DNA from: Halocafeteria seosinensis | Taxonomy: Eukaryota; Sar; Bigyra; Bicosoecida | Assembly: GCA_001687465.1 (NCBI GenBank) | Contig: LVLI01000414.1 | Location: 1 to 55,654, forward strand | DNA: 55,654 bases | Direction: 5' to 3' | In this document: one piece after another, positions 1 to 10,415 of the stretch | Layout: every line of letters starts with the position of its first letter | How positions within the stretch are numbered: the stretch's first letter is position 1 | Notes under the pieces: model-generated | What the model saw: only the letters and a program-made list of their open reading frames with translations | Database searches by the model: none | What the model was told of the DNA's origin: nothing | Position numbers and translations under genes: made by a program

Positions 1-8
1 CTCGCGGA

Positions 9-293
9 ATGACCACATCTGCGGCGGCATCACTTGCCTCCTCGTTCCGTGGACTCTACCAGAAGCTTGGCCGGATCCTTCGAAGACGCCGGCGTGACTT
101 GGACAAAGAGTTCCAGATCTCCACATCATTGCTTCGGGTGTTGAAACATCTGCAGGAATGGCGTGCGAGCGACAACAAGACTCCATTTTGTGCCTACACC
201 GACACACAAAAAGAACAGGTCCTTCAACGCCTTAGAACAAATCGGAAGCGGCTTGCACAGAATCAAGCAACGATCACCGTGCGTCCCCTGTAG
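9..293 (+). CDS. Small basic protein, possibly LYR-like; window-edge partial
   Basis: The frame is open to the left edge, so the ATG at 9 may be internal and the 5' part may be missing. The 94 residues contain F-R-G-L-Y-Q-K-L near residue 13, a run of arginines, and a basic helical C-terminal half. This loosely resembles the N-terminus of LYR-motif mitochondrial assembly factors such as FMC1, but the match is weak. A GTGCGT at 280 could be a splice donor shortly before the stop, so the C-terminus is also uncertain. Function unknown. Confidence 0.35.
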   Translation: MTTSAAASLASSFRGLYQKLGRILRRRRRDLDKEFQISTSLLRVLKHLQEWRASDNKTPFCAYTDTQKEQVLQRLRTNRKRLAQNQATITVRPL

Positions 294-1775
294 GGACCGA
301 TCAACAGTGCTAATTTCTAGTATTGATCCCAAGCCAATTGAGGCCTGGTGACATCTCAGGAAGGAAAACCTGCCTTGATGGAAAACCCGCTCAACCATAA
401 GGGTGTGACAAAAATTTGGTTTTTTCTTTTCTTTTTTTTGACTCTAGTTTCTACTGGGTTTATTTTGTTGTTACATTATTTTCTCTTCTACGATTTCCTT
501 TTATGTTCTCCAATTCTTCGTAGCGTTACCCATGCGAGCAGTTGTCTTTACTCACCACGTACTGTTTAGACCCCTCGCATGCACGCATCTTTAATCCTCT
601 TTACCGCCATAACGGTACTGAGGTCTGACCTGTAGCAGCTGCGGCTGACTACTGGCAGGTACCAAGTAACAAGAATAAACCCTAACCGATAAATCATTTG
701 GTACCATCGTCAGGTCAGACAGTCATCCCAACGAAGATACTACCAGGTAGGCTCTTTCAAGGTATGCCCGGCGGACGGCTCCACACTGAAGTTCACATCA
801 AGTTCCCCTCATTAATGCCCCTTTTTCATCACATCCTTTTTCATAGTTCTGGCAGTCTCTCAGATGAACTGGATCCGCATTCGATATAGAGTATGTGTAC
901 GGAGTTTCGTTCCATAAGATTCAGTATAACAAAAATGACAGGCATTCTTGAGCGACCTAGAGAAGGCTAAGCTCGAGCCGGAAAAAACGGGATCCAATTC
1001 GCCCATTATTGTGTACAATTTTGGCCGCCTTTCTACTGTAAAAACACAATTCTTATGCATAAAAGTATAATACTCTCTACTGTTACATTATTATCAATAA
1101 AAATAGAATGTAGGGTACTAAAATGCATTTGGGATGCGATTCGTCCGGTAGTTGTTCTCTACACACACACAAATGTTCTCTTACCGGAGTGGTGAGTCTA
1201 CCCTCTTCAGGAAAAATTTGGGATTGCTTGCAATACCATACTTCAGGGATGTTTCGAAACTATCTAGATTGTACAGTATTGTGTGTTACTGGCTGCTGTT
1301 TCTCTGCTGCAAAATTGACCGCCGCGAAGATTGAGCTTTTCTGGTCTTTGAAGATGCAGTGTTTCTGATCTTAATTTCTGTTACCCAGCGTACACTGATT
1401 CGGTGGTTGCATACTTGTAGGTGTACCAATGAATGAACTGAGTGACCAATGGCCATGACGATGGCCACATGCCTTTGCTTGTCTTCAGCGACACATTCCA
1501 CTGAATGCACCGTAGATACTTTTAACACCTTGCAACTTGTGCAGTAGGTTCTTTGCGGTGGGAGCAATGCTGATGGTGTTAAGAGGTAACTCGTATGGTC
1601 CGGACTCCGTACCGTCCCGGACTCGTCCGGGCCTGCAGCCCGGTGTGAATGTGAGGCGCGCCCAGACTGGTTAACGGCTGCCAGAGGTGTATGCTGTATA
1701 GGGAATAGTATCCGTGATATTCCAGTATTATACGGAAAAATTGGTTGCGACGAGTGTGTATGAGAGAGTGCAAAG
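294..1775. other. Intergenic, no gene recognised
   Basis: About 1.5 kb without a convincing exon. It holds a T-rich stretch near 418-440 and a GC-rich hairpin at 1627-1643 (CCGGGC, 5-nt loop, GCCCGG) just upstream of the next gene. The short open frames here lack family resemblance and consistent splice signals. Confidence 0.6.
1627..1643. repeat. CCGGGC hairpin, copy 1
   Basis: Perfect 6-bp stem CCGGGC/GCCCGG with a 5-nt loop, upstream of the ASH-domain gene. Same design as 31303-31321, 45192-45208 and 52928-52944. Confidence 0.7.
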
Positions 1776-4700
1776 ATGGCTGACTACAACGAGCTGGGTG
1801 AATCACAGCTCTTCGCCTCAGCCATTTTCAACGGGGAGAATGACTCCAGGGAGCAACAGGAATCATGCTCCTTAGAGATCTCCCCCGTGTCGAGAGACTC
1901 TCAAGTGGTGCTGCAGTCAGTGGACCCGAATACTGCTCATTGTCGACAGAGTGCAAGAAAAGGCTATGCGCCTGCGACACCAACGACGTCGAAAATGGTC
2001 GTACAATATAGAGCGGCCCTTCAGAAAGTGATAGGAGACGATGCAAAGCAACCTGAAAACACTGACGATTATATCAAGGAGCAGGATCAACTTATGGAGG
2101 AAGAGGAAGAGGAAGAACAAGAGCAGAACTGTATACACGCCCTGTTAGGAGACGAACAGTCTACGGGTCCAGATAATGACGCGGAAGAAGATAGAGGATC
2201 AGAGTATTCGGACACTTTTGTCACCGGGGAAACAGCAAAAAAGATGCTAGAGAAGGACCTGGAACGAGTCGAAGATGATTTTCGCTTTCAGATTAATCAA
2301 AAGGAGTTGGAAAGACAGGATACGGAGCAGGATAGCTTTGATGGCTCTCCCCAATCGGGACAAACACCGTACTTTTTATCCAGGTCTGGTCCTATTCAAA
2401 ATGTCACCTTTTCGACTCCAATGAATAAACGGGCCATTATGGAAGCCTTGTGCGCTTCTATGGAGCAGTCGCAGTCTGATTCACCATCGAGTGAAGTGCC
2501 TCCAAGCGAAACAGCCACAGAGTCGTCAACATCTCCGTTCCTGTCGGGCACTACCACTGTGTCTTTACAGCCATCGCAGCAGTCGTCAACATCTCCATAC
2601 CTGTCGGGTACTACCACTGTGTCTTTACAGTCATCGCAGCAGTCGTCAACATCTCCATACCTGTCGGGCACTACCACTGTGTGTTTACAGCCATCGCAGC
2701 AGTCGTCAACATCTCCATACCTGTCGGGCACCACCTCTGTGTGTTTACAGCCATCGCAGCAGTCACAACCTGCCAACCTGGACGATGGGCCCTCTTCATC
2801 AGATACACAATCGATACCGAAACCTTCGTGTGTCACAAGGACACCAAAACCAGATGCATGGAAAGGAAGAGTTAGGAAAATGCCTAAAGCCAGCCCGCAG
2901 GTCCCAACCATGACTGGCCCATCGGTCCCAGTATCTTCAGGCACCACAACTACAGGCAGTTTGTACAGTATGAAACTCTCTCCATCCGTTAGCCGTTCCC
3001 AACAGGACAACTTGAGTGCCCCAGGACCAAATGAATGTCTCCAGTCACCGCAGCAGCCACAACCTACCAAACTTAACGATGGACCCTCACCACATGGATG
3101 TTCACGACAGATACCTTCGCTCCAACTGCAACCTACCAAGCTCAACGATAAACCTTCGTCACGGAAAATATACCCTGATGTGGCTAAAGGTTGTTCTGAT
3201 GTAACAGTTGACCCACCGCAGCAGCCACAGCCTACCAGACTCAACGATGGACCTTCACCACATGGATGTTCACGACAGATACCTTCGCTGCAACCGCAAC
3301 CTACCGAACTTAACGATGGCGCACCACATGCATGTTCACGGCAGATACCTTCGCTGCAACCGCAGCCTACCAACCTCAACGATAAACCTTCATCGCGAAC
3401 AGTATACCTTGATGCGGCTAAAGGTTTTTCTGATGTAAAAGCTAAGCCACCGCAGCAGCCACAGCCTATCAGACTCAACGATGGATTCTCGTCACATGGA
3501 TGTTCACGGCAGATACCTTCGCTGCAACCGCAACCTACTGACCTCAACGATAAACCTTCATCGCGGGCAATATACCTTGATGTAGCTAAAGGATTTTCTG
3601 ATGTAACAGTTAACATGCACAGAGCGTCCAGTCCAGAAAGAACAGATATCCCATTCCGGGCTAGTATCGGAGGTGGAGCCCCAATAAAGGTGAGAGTTGA
3701 TTGTATCGTTGCTCCCCAGGCCCCAAAGAAACAAAATCCCGCCAAAAAGACTAGCAACATTTACGAAGACATGGTGTGGGCGGATCTACAGTACGACGTG
3801 AGCAATTGTGTTTGGACGTCTGTGAATGAGCGTGTTTTCACTGTTTCTCCGCAAAAAAGCAGCGGTTTTACCGTATATGTGGATTGCGTGGCCGATGTCA
3901 AATTTCTGGAAACGCTGAGACAGTTCTTGGAGCAATCCGACGTCGTAAAGTCCGCTTACAGAATACCACTTAACATGGCGGTGGCGGTGACCGATTTGAG
4001 TGATTTAAGCAATAGGCAAGTGTTTGCCTTGCCATTTTGTGCGAAAGTTGATATCGCGAACGTATGCGAGCATTCATACATGGAGGAGTCTACCATCAGT
4101 CTGATGGAAGACAGGTTACTCGAGGTATCGAGTGAAGATGAAAGTGAGACCTCTCTAAGCGGGCGCTCATACGAAACGCAGGAAACTGACACGGGCACCC
4201 TCGCGACTAACAAGCAAAAGGAACCAAGGGCGTGCGACTCACTCGGTGTATACGACCGGTGTTTTCCTTCAGGAGGAAACCAAGAAGCGTACCCTTCCAA
4301 GAAGAGTCCGTCCCCAAGTGACTTCAATCCAGTATCTAAGTTCTGGGGAAACTCGATTGACGTGAGCAAGGTAACGGTGGCTAAGGAACGTAGTAATTCG
4401 CTCAATTACCGCACGAACAACGCTCAGGAGATCAAGTATGGGACGGAAAAGGAAGAGAATTCAATGGAGAACTACACTTTGACAACGGAAAGGTGTGTAG
4501 CGGAATCAGTCTGTCCTCGGGAAAATGTGGAAACTAAGCCTAGGTACGGGGACACCTGCTATGGCAAGCGATCCATCTGCAGTGCAGACGATGGGGGACA
4601 CCAAGAAGCGTACCCTTTGAACGACGGTCCACGCGCAAGTGACTTCAATTCGGTATCCAAGTTCTGGGAAAACTCGATTGATGTGAGCGAGGTAACGGTG

Positions 4701-6156
4701 GCTAAAGAACGTAGTAATTCGCTCATTAACAGCACGGAAAACGTTCAGGAGATCAAGTATGGGACGGCAAAGCAAGAGAATTCAATGGAGAACTACACTT
4801 TGACGACGGAAAGATGTGTAGCGGAATCAGTCTGTCCGGAAAATGTGGAAACTAAGCCTAGGTGGAGAGACACCTTCTATGGCAAGCAACCCATCTTCAG
4901 TGCAGACGACGGAGGGAACCAAGAGGCGTACCCTTTGAACAACGGTCCGCCCACAGGCGACTTTAATTCGGTATCCAAGTTCTGGGGAAACTCGATTGAC
5001 GAGAGCGAGGTAACGGTGGCTAAGGAATGTAGTAATTATTCGCTCATTAGCAGCACGAACAGCGCTCAGGAGATCAAGTATGGGACGGCAAAGCAAGAGA
5101 ATTCAATGGAGAACTATACTTTGACGACGGAAAGATGTGTAGCGGAATCAGTCTGTCCTCAGGAAAATGTGGAAACTAAGCCTAGGTACGGAGACATCTT
5201 CTGCTATGGCAAGCGACCCATGTCTTCAAAGAATTTTGTGAACTTTGCAGCGTGAACGAAGATGTCACAGAAAGCCTTGGTCAAAAACGTGGACCACAAA
5301 GCAATAATGGAGGAAAGAATCGAAAGCAGGAAGACAGAAATTGTTGGGTTTCGGTACCAAGTGTAGACGTACCGAGAGTACAGAGCCGTCCTCAGGAAAC
5401 GGTATCTACGAAGTCCAGGTAAGCTGTCATGATGTTCATGGCAAGCTGTTGGGACGGACCCTCACAGTGTCGTGCAGAACAAAAGAGCGCCAAGGTGCAC
5501 AGCGACGTAAGCAGCAAAAGGCGGGGGCCAGGAAGCAAGGTCGGAAGACGAAGGAAAATAAGTGAGTAGACCAAATTATCCTAGGACAAGTGGGTTGTCA
5601 AAACCAATGTTTCTGTTTTCCATGCAGAAGCCAATCTTCGAACAGTACGGCCCACCGTGGCCAGGCTCAACCAAAAACGGCGAAGCAGCCGGACGCTACT
5701 GATACGACTGAAACAAAACCAAAGATCGAACACAAGCAGGGAATGTACTTCTGCCGGCGTCATATTCTGTTCCCGGCGACAACTAGCGGAAAGGTCTCGA
5801 AAGTAAAAATCCAGCTCTGCAATAGTTCAAGTATCCCAGTAACAGCTGTTGTCAAGCTGTCCAGTTTACAAAGTGAAGGCATGGAGTGGACTCCAGGAAA
5901 ACATTTCAAACAGAATGGCAACAATCCTTTCTACATAAAGGAGGATCATCGGACAATATCGCTGCTGCCAAAGAAGTTTTGCATGCTCCCTGTCTACTTC
6001 GCCCCCGGACGCGGATACCAATCAAGTAGAAATCCCAAATCCTTGCTCTCCGTGCAGGGAACTCCTGATTACTCGAGATTGGGTAGTCCAGCAGAAGCAA
6101 AAGGTGTTAAATTAGACTGTGAAGCCGTACTTGTCGGTGAAACTGTTGGCAACTAA
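1776..6156 (+). CDS. Large repeat-rich protein with C-terminal ASH/SPD-2-like domain
   Basis: Proposed exons are 1776-5185, 5251-5418, 5478-5561 and 5628-6156, which join in frame to give 1,396 residues. The first exon has an acidic N-terminus with a glutamate run, then three sets of internal repeats: a 20-residue unit repeated four times (2521-2760), a Q/P-rich unit containing QPQPT and LNDGPS (about 3050-3600), and a roughly 107-residue unit repeated three times from about 4270. The last exon encodes an immunoglobulin-like beta domain (ILFPAT, then QLCNSSSIPV, then LLPKKFCMLPVYFAPG) of the ASH type found in ASPM, SPD-2/CEP192 and hydin. By family analogy it may be a centrosomal scaffold of the SPD-2/CEP192 kind; that is inference from one domain. 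The first intron is the least certain, because its 5' half is homologous to coding sequence in the other repeat copies. If it is not removed, a shorter protein ends at 5255. Confidence 0.6.
2521..2760 (+). repeat. Four tandem 60-bp coding repeats
   Basis: Four near-identical 60-bp units, each encoding 20 residues ending in a serine/glutamine-rich stretch (unit core SSTSP-LSGTT). The copies differ by a few bases only, which points to recent expansion or homogenisation. They lie in frame inside the ASH-domain gene. Confidence 0.9.
4270..5230 (+). repeat. Three tandem ~320-bp coding repeats
   Basis: Units start near 4270, 4590 and 4909 and encode about 107 residues each, with shared blocks such as KFWGNSID, EIKYGT, NSMENYTLTTERC and ENVETKPR. 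Copies one and two are fully coding. Copy three carries the proposed splice donor at 5186 inside the unit, so its end is read as intron. Confidence 0.85.
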
Positions 6157-7050
6157 AGCGCATCCGCTGGTCTTTGGAGCCACCTTCTGATGATAGTCAT
6201 AGCCCGACGCGAATAAGCCTTGGATAATACATTACAGACACAAATTATCAATATCGTGTGACCGGCATGACAACATACTGTGCCTCAGTCCATAATATAC
6301 AGCCCCATGGTCCAGTTAACGACATTGTACTACTATCCAGTCTTGAAGACGAATGCCATAACGTGAAGATGCTGGGAGCGGTTCCGGGTAGGGTTCACCC
6401 CGCGTACGGCGTAGCGTAGCCTGTAGCTTACACGTCTTCCGGTAGCAATGCCCATAACTTAAGAGGCTTCCTGGCGGATCCCTGTGTGTGTAACCGCCCA
6501 ATCCACATGAATCTAATCTACCCGAGAATGCATTTATCCTAACATACACTTTCTTGAAGTTCCGCCGTGCGTCATCCATGCAACCATAATGCGTATCCTT
6601 GAGATTTCCCCAGTTTTACTCGTGTGGGTTTCGTGTGTTTCGGTTTTTGATGGATGAATCATCATCATGCTCGTGGATGTTCTCTATGGCGACAGCGACG
6701 TACAATGACATGATTGCTGATGGCGACACGAATTCAACCTTGAAATGAGGAGTCATTGAGGACAACAGTGTATTCTGCTTATGTGTAATATTCGCTACCA
6801 ATCTTGAAGCGAAGGCGACGCCAGTGTCACCCCGCACTTTGCGATCTTAGATTCGTGTACGGTCAGGTAACGAAATGATTGTTTGCTCTGAGTACAAGGA
6901 ATGATTGTGTGCTTCGGTTTGAGAAAATCGAAGCATTGTTCATTCGTTCAAGCATATGAGTGGTACAGTGCAAGAGTACACCTCTTTTGAACCAGGATTC
7001 GAATGCGACTGAGATAAACTTTCCAAAAGAAAAGCTTGTGGGAGGAAAAC
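6157..7050. other. Intergenic, no gene recognised
   Basis: About 0.9 kb between two plus-strand genes. A 25-nt stretch at 6410-6434 is repeated with two differences at 22911-22935. No tRNA or convincing exon was seen. Confidence 0.55.
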
Positions 7051-8763
7051 ATGGCGGCACGAATGCTCGTACGGTTGATGAGCCTGCACAGTTTGTTTCA
7101 AAACAATCTTGCGGTACCCATCCATATCTTTTGTTTTTCCTTGCAGGCGAACCCTCCATCCTCGGCGAACCGGGATATTCAAGCTCTCCGATCCGCTTTG
7201 GGGTTGACTTCTACCTCATATTGTATGTGCATAGCATATAGAAATTCTGATGTTTCCTTAATTTCTTGAAGATTGAGGTTTTCCGGGGTGTCGCCCGGGT
7301 AACCTCAACCTTCAATGAAAGAAGGAACCATTGCGGAACGTAATTTAAGAAAGTGCGTACCGAAACTCGTCGAATTCTTCTTCATTTTTGCTTGCAGATC
7401 CGGCAACTACACCTGAGAACGCGGAAAGTGGTACTCAGGAGACGGTTTCGCGCATGCAATCGGAAGCGCAACAATCAGGGCAACCGGGTCTTCAGGCCCG
7501 ACAGTGGCTAGTCGAGAACGATGTGGTACCGCGATTCCAGAAGGCGTTATCGGAAAAATCAAAGTTTTTGCGGATGTATGAGGCAGTTAAACAAGCGTCG
7601 AATGAAGAGACCACCACACGACGAGGTTCCGGAACAGTAGCTCGAGAGGTATGTAACGACAGAATTCTAATGCTCTTTACTCCGGTTGAGGGAACGAATT
7701 TATTCTCGATTTCCAGCAACCAAAGAAAACTCCGAAACGTCAAGCTGAGGGCGAAACAAGCGGCAAGCAACCTTCGACGAAAATCCCGCGCAAGAACGGC
7801 GACTCAAATAGCATTCAGTCTTCAGAATCAGATGTTTGGGAAGTCGAACGCTTCGTGGACTATGATCCGAAGAAAAAACTAATTCTTGTGAAGTGGAAAA
7901 ACTGGCCTCATAACCGAAATACTTGGGAGCCAAAGAAAACGCTCGAAGAAGACTTAGATGATCTATTCACAGAATTATGGAACGAGATGCAGGAAGAACA
8001 GGGAACTAAAGTTGTGGAGAAAAATAGCCCCGACTTGTCCGCTAAAGACTCAAGGGATTCGGAAACCATAAACTCCGCAGGTTCGCGATCATCAGCTCGA
8101 AAGAAATCCACACAGGAGTCGCCGAAGAAGCAAGGCACAAGCAGCGCTACCAAACCGAAAGACAAGCCCACCCCCTCAATGCCAGCTGCGAAAGCTAAGG
8201 AGGACACACAAGAGGAATCTGGATCTCAAGTTGAAACCGGAGGCTCCAATGATGAGGAAGAAGATGCCTGGGAAGTCGAGCGGTTTGTGCATTACAATGA
8301 AAAGTCGGGGAAGATTCAGGTTAAATGGAAGGATTGGGGGCAGAAATGGAATACATGGGAACCAAAGAAGACGTTGAAGGAAGACTTGGGTGAGGTCTTC
8401 GATGCTCTTTGGGAAGAGATGAAATCGAAGGGCAAGAAGAAGAGTACGACAACGACTCCCAATAAACAAAAGAGTACCCCAGTGAGTAAGGCATCTACTC
8501 CGAAGCAGCAGAAAACGACTCCCACTAAACAAAAGAGCAACCCAGTTAGTAAGGCATCTACCCCGCAGCAGAAGAAAAACGAACCCCCGACTTGGGAAGT
8601 GGAAAGATTTGTTGCATTTGATTCGAAGGGCCAAAAGATACTTGTTAAATGGAAAGACTGCCCTCCAAGAAAGAATACATGGGAGCCCGTGGAGGCTCTT
8701 AAAACCGATCTAGGGGACTTATATGATGAGTTATGGGGTGACCTCGTTCAAACACTTTCCTAA
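7051..8763 (+). CDS. Triple-chromodomain protein
   Basis: Proposed exons are 7051-7222, 7398-7648 and 7717-8763, joining in frame to 489 residues. Both introns start with GTATGT. Three chromodomains follow one another in the last exon (starting near 7839, 8270 and 8597), each with the pattern WEVERF, VKWK and NTWEP and a closing acidic/aromatic helix. They are separated by lysine/serine/threonine-rich linkers with a repeated K-Q-K-S motif. Chromodomains read methylated histone lysines through an aromatic cage; the first two keep three aromatics (W, W, W) while the third has cysteine at the third position (VKWKDC). The likely role is chromatin binding in the nucleus. The N-terminal exon is less sure: a pyrimidine-rich stretch ending CAG at about 7146 could be an extra short intron, and the first intron is unusually long (175 nt). 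Confidence 0.8.
7273..7308. repeat. GC-rich hairpin within predicted intron
   Basis: Perfect 8-bp arms (TTGAGGTT and AACCTCAA) enclose a further CCGGG/CCCGG pairing and a small loop. It lies in the middle of the 175-nt predicted first intron of the chromodomain gene. Confidence 0.7.
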
Positions 8764-9559
8764 ACACTGAGAGAACCAGGGCATTTGCACTGTCCGAACT
8801 ATATGACCATACGAAGTCTTTGTATTGACGCTCACGTTTCAAAGCGTCGCCGGATACATCTCAGTTTAAATCTGGCAGTAGGAGCTGTGCTTTCCGTCAA
8901 TGCATGTATATCTGCCGTTGCACAACGAGAGCGAACACACCATAGCTTGGATGAATTCACTACTTTAGAACGACTTTCTTAGCTGAAAACCCTTCGCATT
9001 CGTGCATTTGTTCTTAGGGTGCCCCACCGTACACAAGCGCTATGTCTCTTGCCTGGCCCCTTACATTCTGTCTTCAGAAATATAGAAGACAGAAGTTCTT
9101 AGCACCATATTTGTCTTCCATTTCCGACGTTTTCGAAATTCTATCGAGGGCGCATGTCGCCGCATGGATGCTCGAAGGATTTCTGGTCCTGGTCCACATG
9201 CTGAACCTGCGGTTCTATTCGATGTGAATAGGGCGAATACACCTCATATCTCCGAAAAACGAAAATGCTGCGTTTGGTTTAGACATTGCTTTCGCAAAAA
9301 GGTCATGGATGATTCCAGTCCCAGTCCCACCATCAATTGGCATTGGGGAGTCAGTAAAAGCGTGTCGCCGTATTTTAAGGGACGCTAGTGGATTCTTGTA
9401 CCATATTTTCTGGCTAGGAAAGAGATTCATCCCCTTTTGAGAGTTTGTTTCTATTTTTTGAGCACCGCTCATTCGTGCCTGCTCGGCTGGCAGTTGAACT
9501 CAGCTGGTCACCTTGAGGCATTCCCGTATCCCGGTTGTCTTAACGCCGCCTCTCTTCAG

Positions 9560-9615
<56 letters not shown>

Positions 9616-9838
9616 GTCTGTATGGAGCTCAACTCAAAGAAATGAATACAACGTACTACGTTCCAATTCATGATATAGTTTGCGTTAATTGTTAACTTGT
9701 CAAGTTGTCACTTTGACCTTCCTATCTACAGTAGATTCTGGAACTGAGTCAAGTGTGCGGATGGTAATTGTATTGACCCTATGGTAGTACCAACAAAATT
9801 AGACACTTTTACATGCAAGCACATCGGATACAGTAAAA
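8764..9838. other. Intergenic with CA/GA microsatellite
   Basis: About 1.1 kb with no convincing exon. The only clear element is the dinucleotide repeat at 9561-9614. Confidence 0.6.
9561..9614 (+). repeat. (CA)16(GA)11 microsatellite
   Basis: Sixteen CA units (9561-9592) run straight into eleven GA units (9593-9614). Such compound dinucleotide tracts are prone to length change; no function is implied. Confidence 0.97.
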
Positions 9839-10363
9839 ATGTCGTCGTCAGATCCTGTGGTGCAGCAAAATAAGCGCACTTTATACGTCGGTACGTCAGC
9901 CTCAAGAGGGTCTCTTGCCCTCTTTTTCCAATGCTTTATTTACTACATTCACGCAGGTGGTTTATCGGAAGAAGTGACCGAGGACATTCTCAATGCAGCC
10001 TTTATCCCTTTTGGCGATATAGCGCAGGTGAATATGCCCTTAGACCCCAACAAAGAGGACACGGAGCAGCACCGAGGCTTCGCATTTGTCGAGTTTGAAG
10101 ATGAAAACGATGCCGAGGAGGCCATAGATAACATGGATATGAGCGAATTATGCGGTCGGGTGATTCGCGTCAACCATGCCCGTCCAATGAAGGCTGGACA
10201 GACGGCGCCGTCCAAAGCTGTATGGGAAGATGCTGATGCATGGTACAAGACGGCTCTGAGAGAAGAGGGGATTTCAGCTGAGAAAGAGGCACAAGAATCA
10301 GCAAAGGATTCAAGCGCGCAATACGACTCGTTACAACCAGCAAAGGAGAAGAATATTCAGTAG
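9839..10363 (+). CDS. RRM protein related to cyclophilin E (PPIE), without PPIase domain
   Basis: Exons 9839-9890 and 9957-10363 give 152 residues. The 66-nt intron is in frame and would otherwise insert a hydrophobic stretch into the RNP2 motif; removing it restores TLYVGGL. RNP1 reads RGFAFVEF. The segments AAFIPFGDI, IDNMDMSEL and the post-RRM linker with V-W-E-D-A-D-A-W match the N-terminal RRM and linker of PPIE, a spliceosome-associated cyclophilin. The protein then stops after a short charged tail, where PPIE would continue into the peptidyl-prolyl isomerase domain. Likely a nuclear RNA-binding protein of the spliceosome. The stop lies 52 nt from the stop of the convergent FANCJ gene. 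Confidence 0.9.
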   Translation: MSSSDPVVQQNKRTLYVGTSASRGSLALFFQCFIYYIHAGGLSEEVTEDILNAAFIPFGDIAQVNMPLDPNKEDTEQHRGFAFVEFEDENDAEEAIDNMDMSELCGRVIRVNHARPMKAGQTAPSKAVWEDADAWYKTALREEGISAEKEAQESAKDSSAQYDSLQPAKEKNIQ

Positions 10364-10415
10364 GAAAAGAACGCTGTGTGTGATTTATAGTATATTTTGC
10401 TCAGAGGCGGTCACC

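Noticed and set aside
2396-3760. 454-codon open frame on the minus strand
   Set aside because: It lies opposite the tandem repeats of the ASH-domain gene. The repeats keep the antisense frame open; its product is a repetitive cysteine/glycine-rich string with no splice support.
6965-7025. tRNA-like word (GATTCGAAT) on either strand
   Set aside because: No acceptor stem, D arm or anticodon arm can be folded around it.
7114-7146. 33-nt in-frame intron in the chromodomain gene
   Set aside because: The acceptor looks good but 33 nt is shorter than any other intron here; kept as coding with a note.
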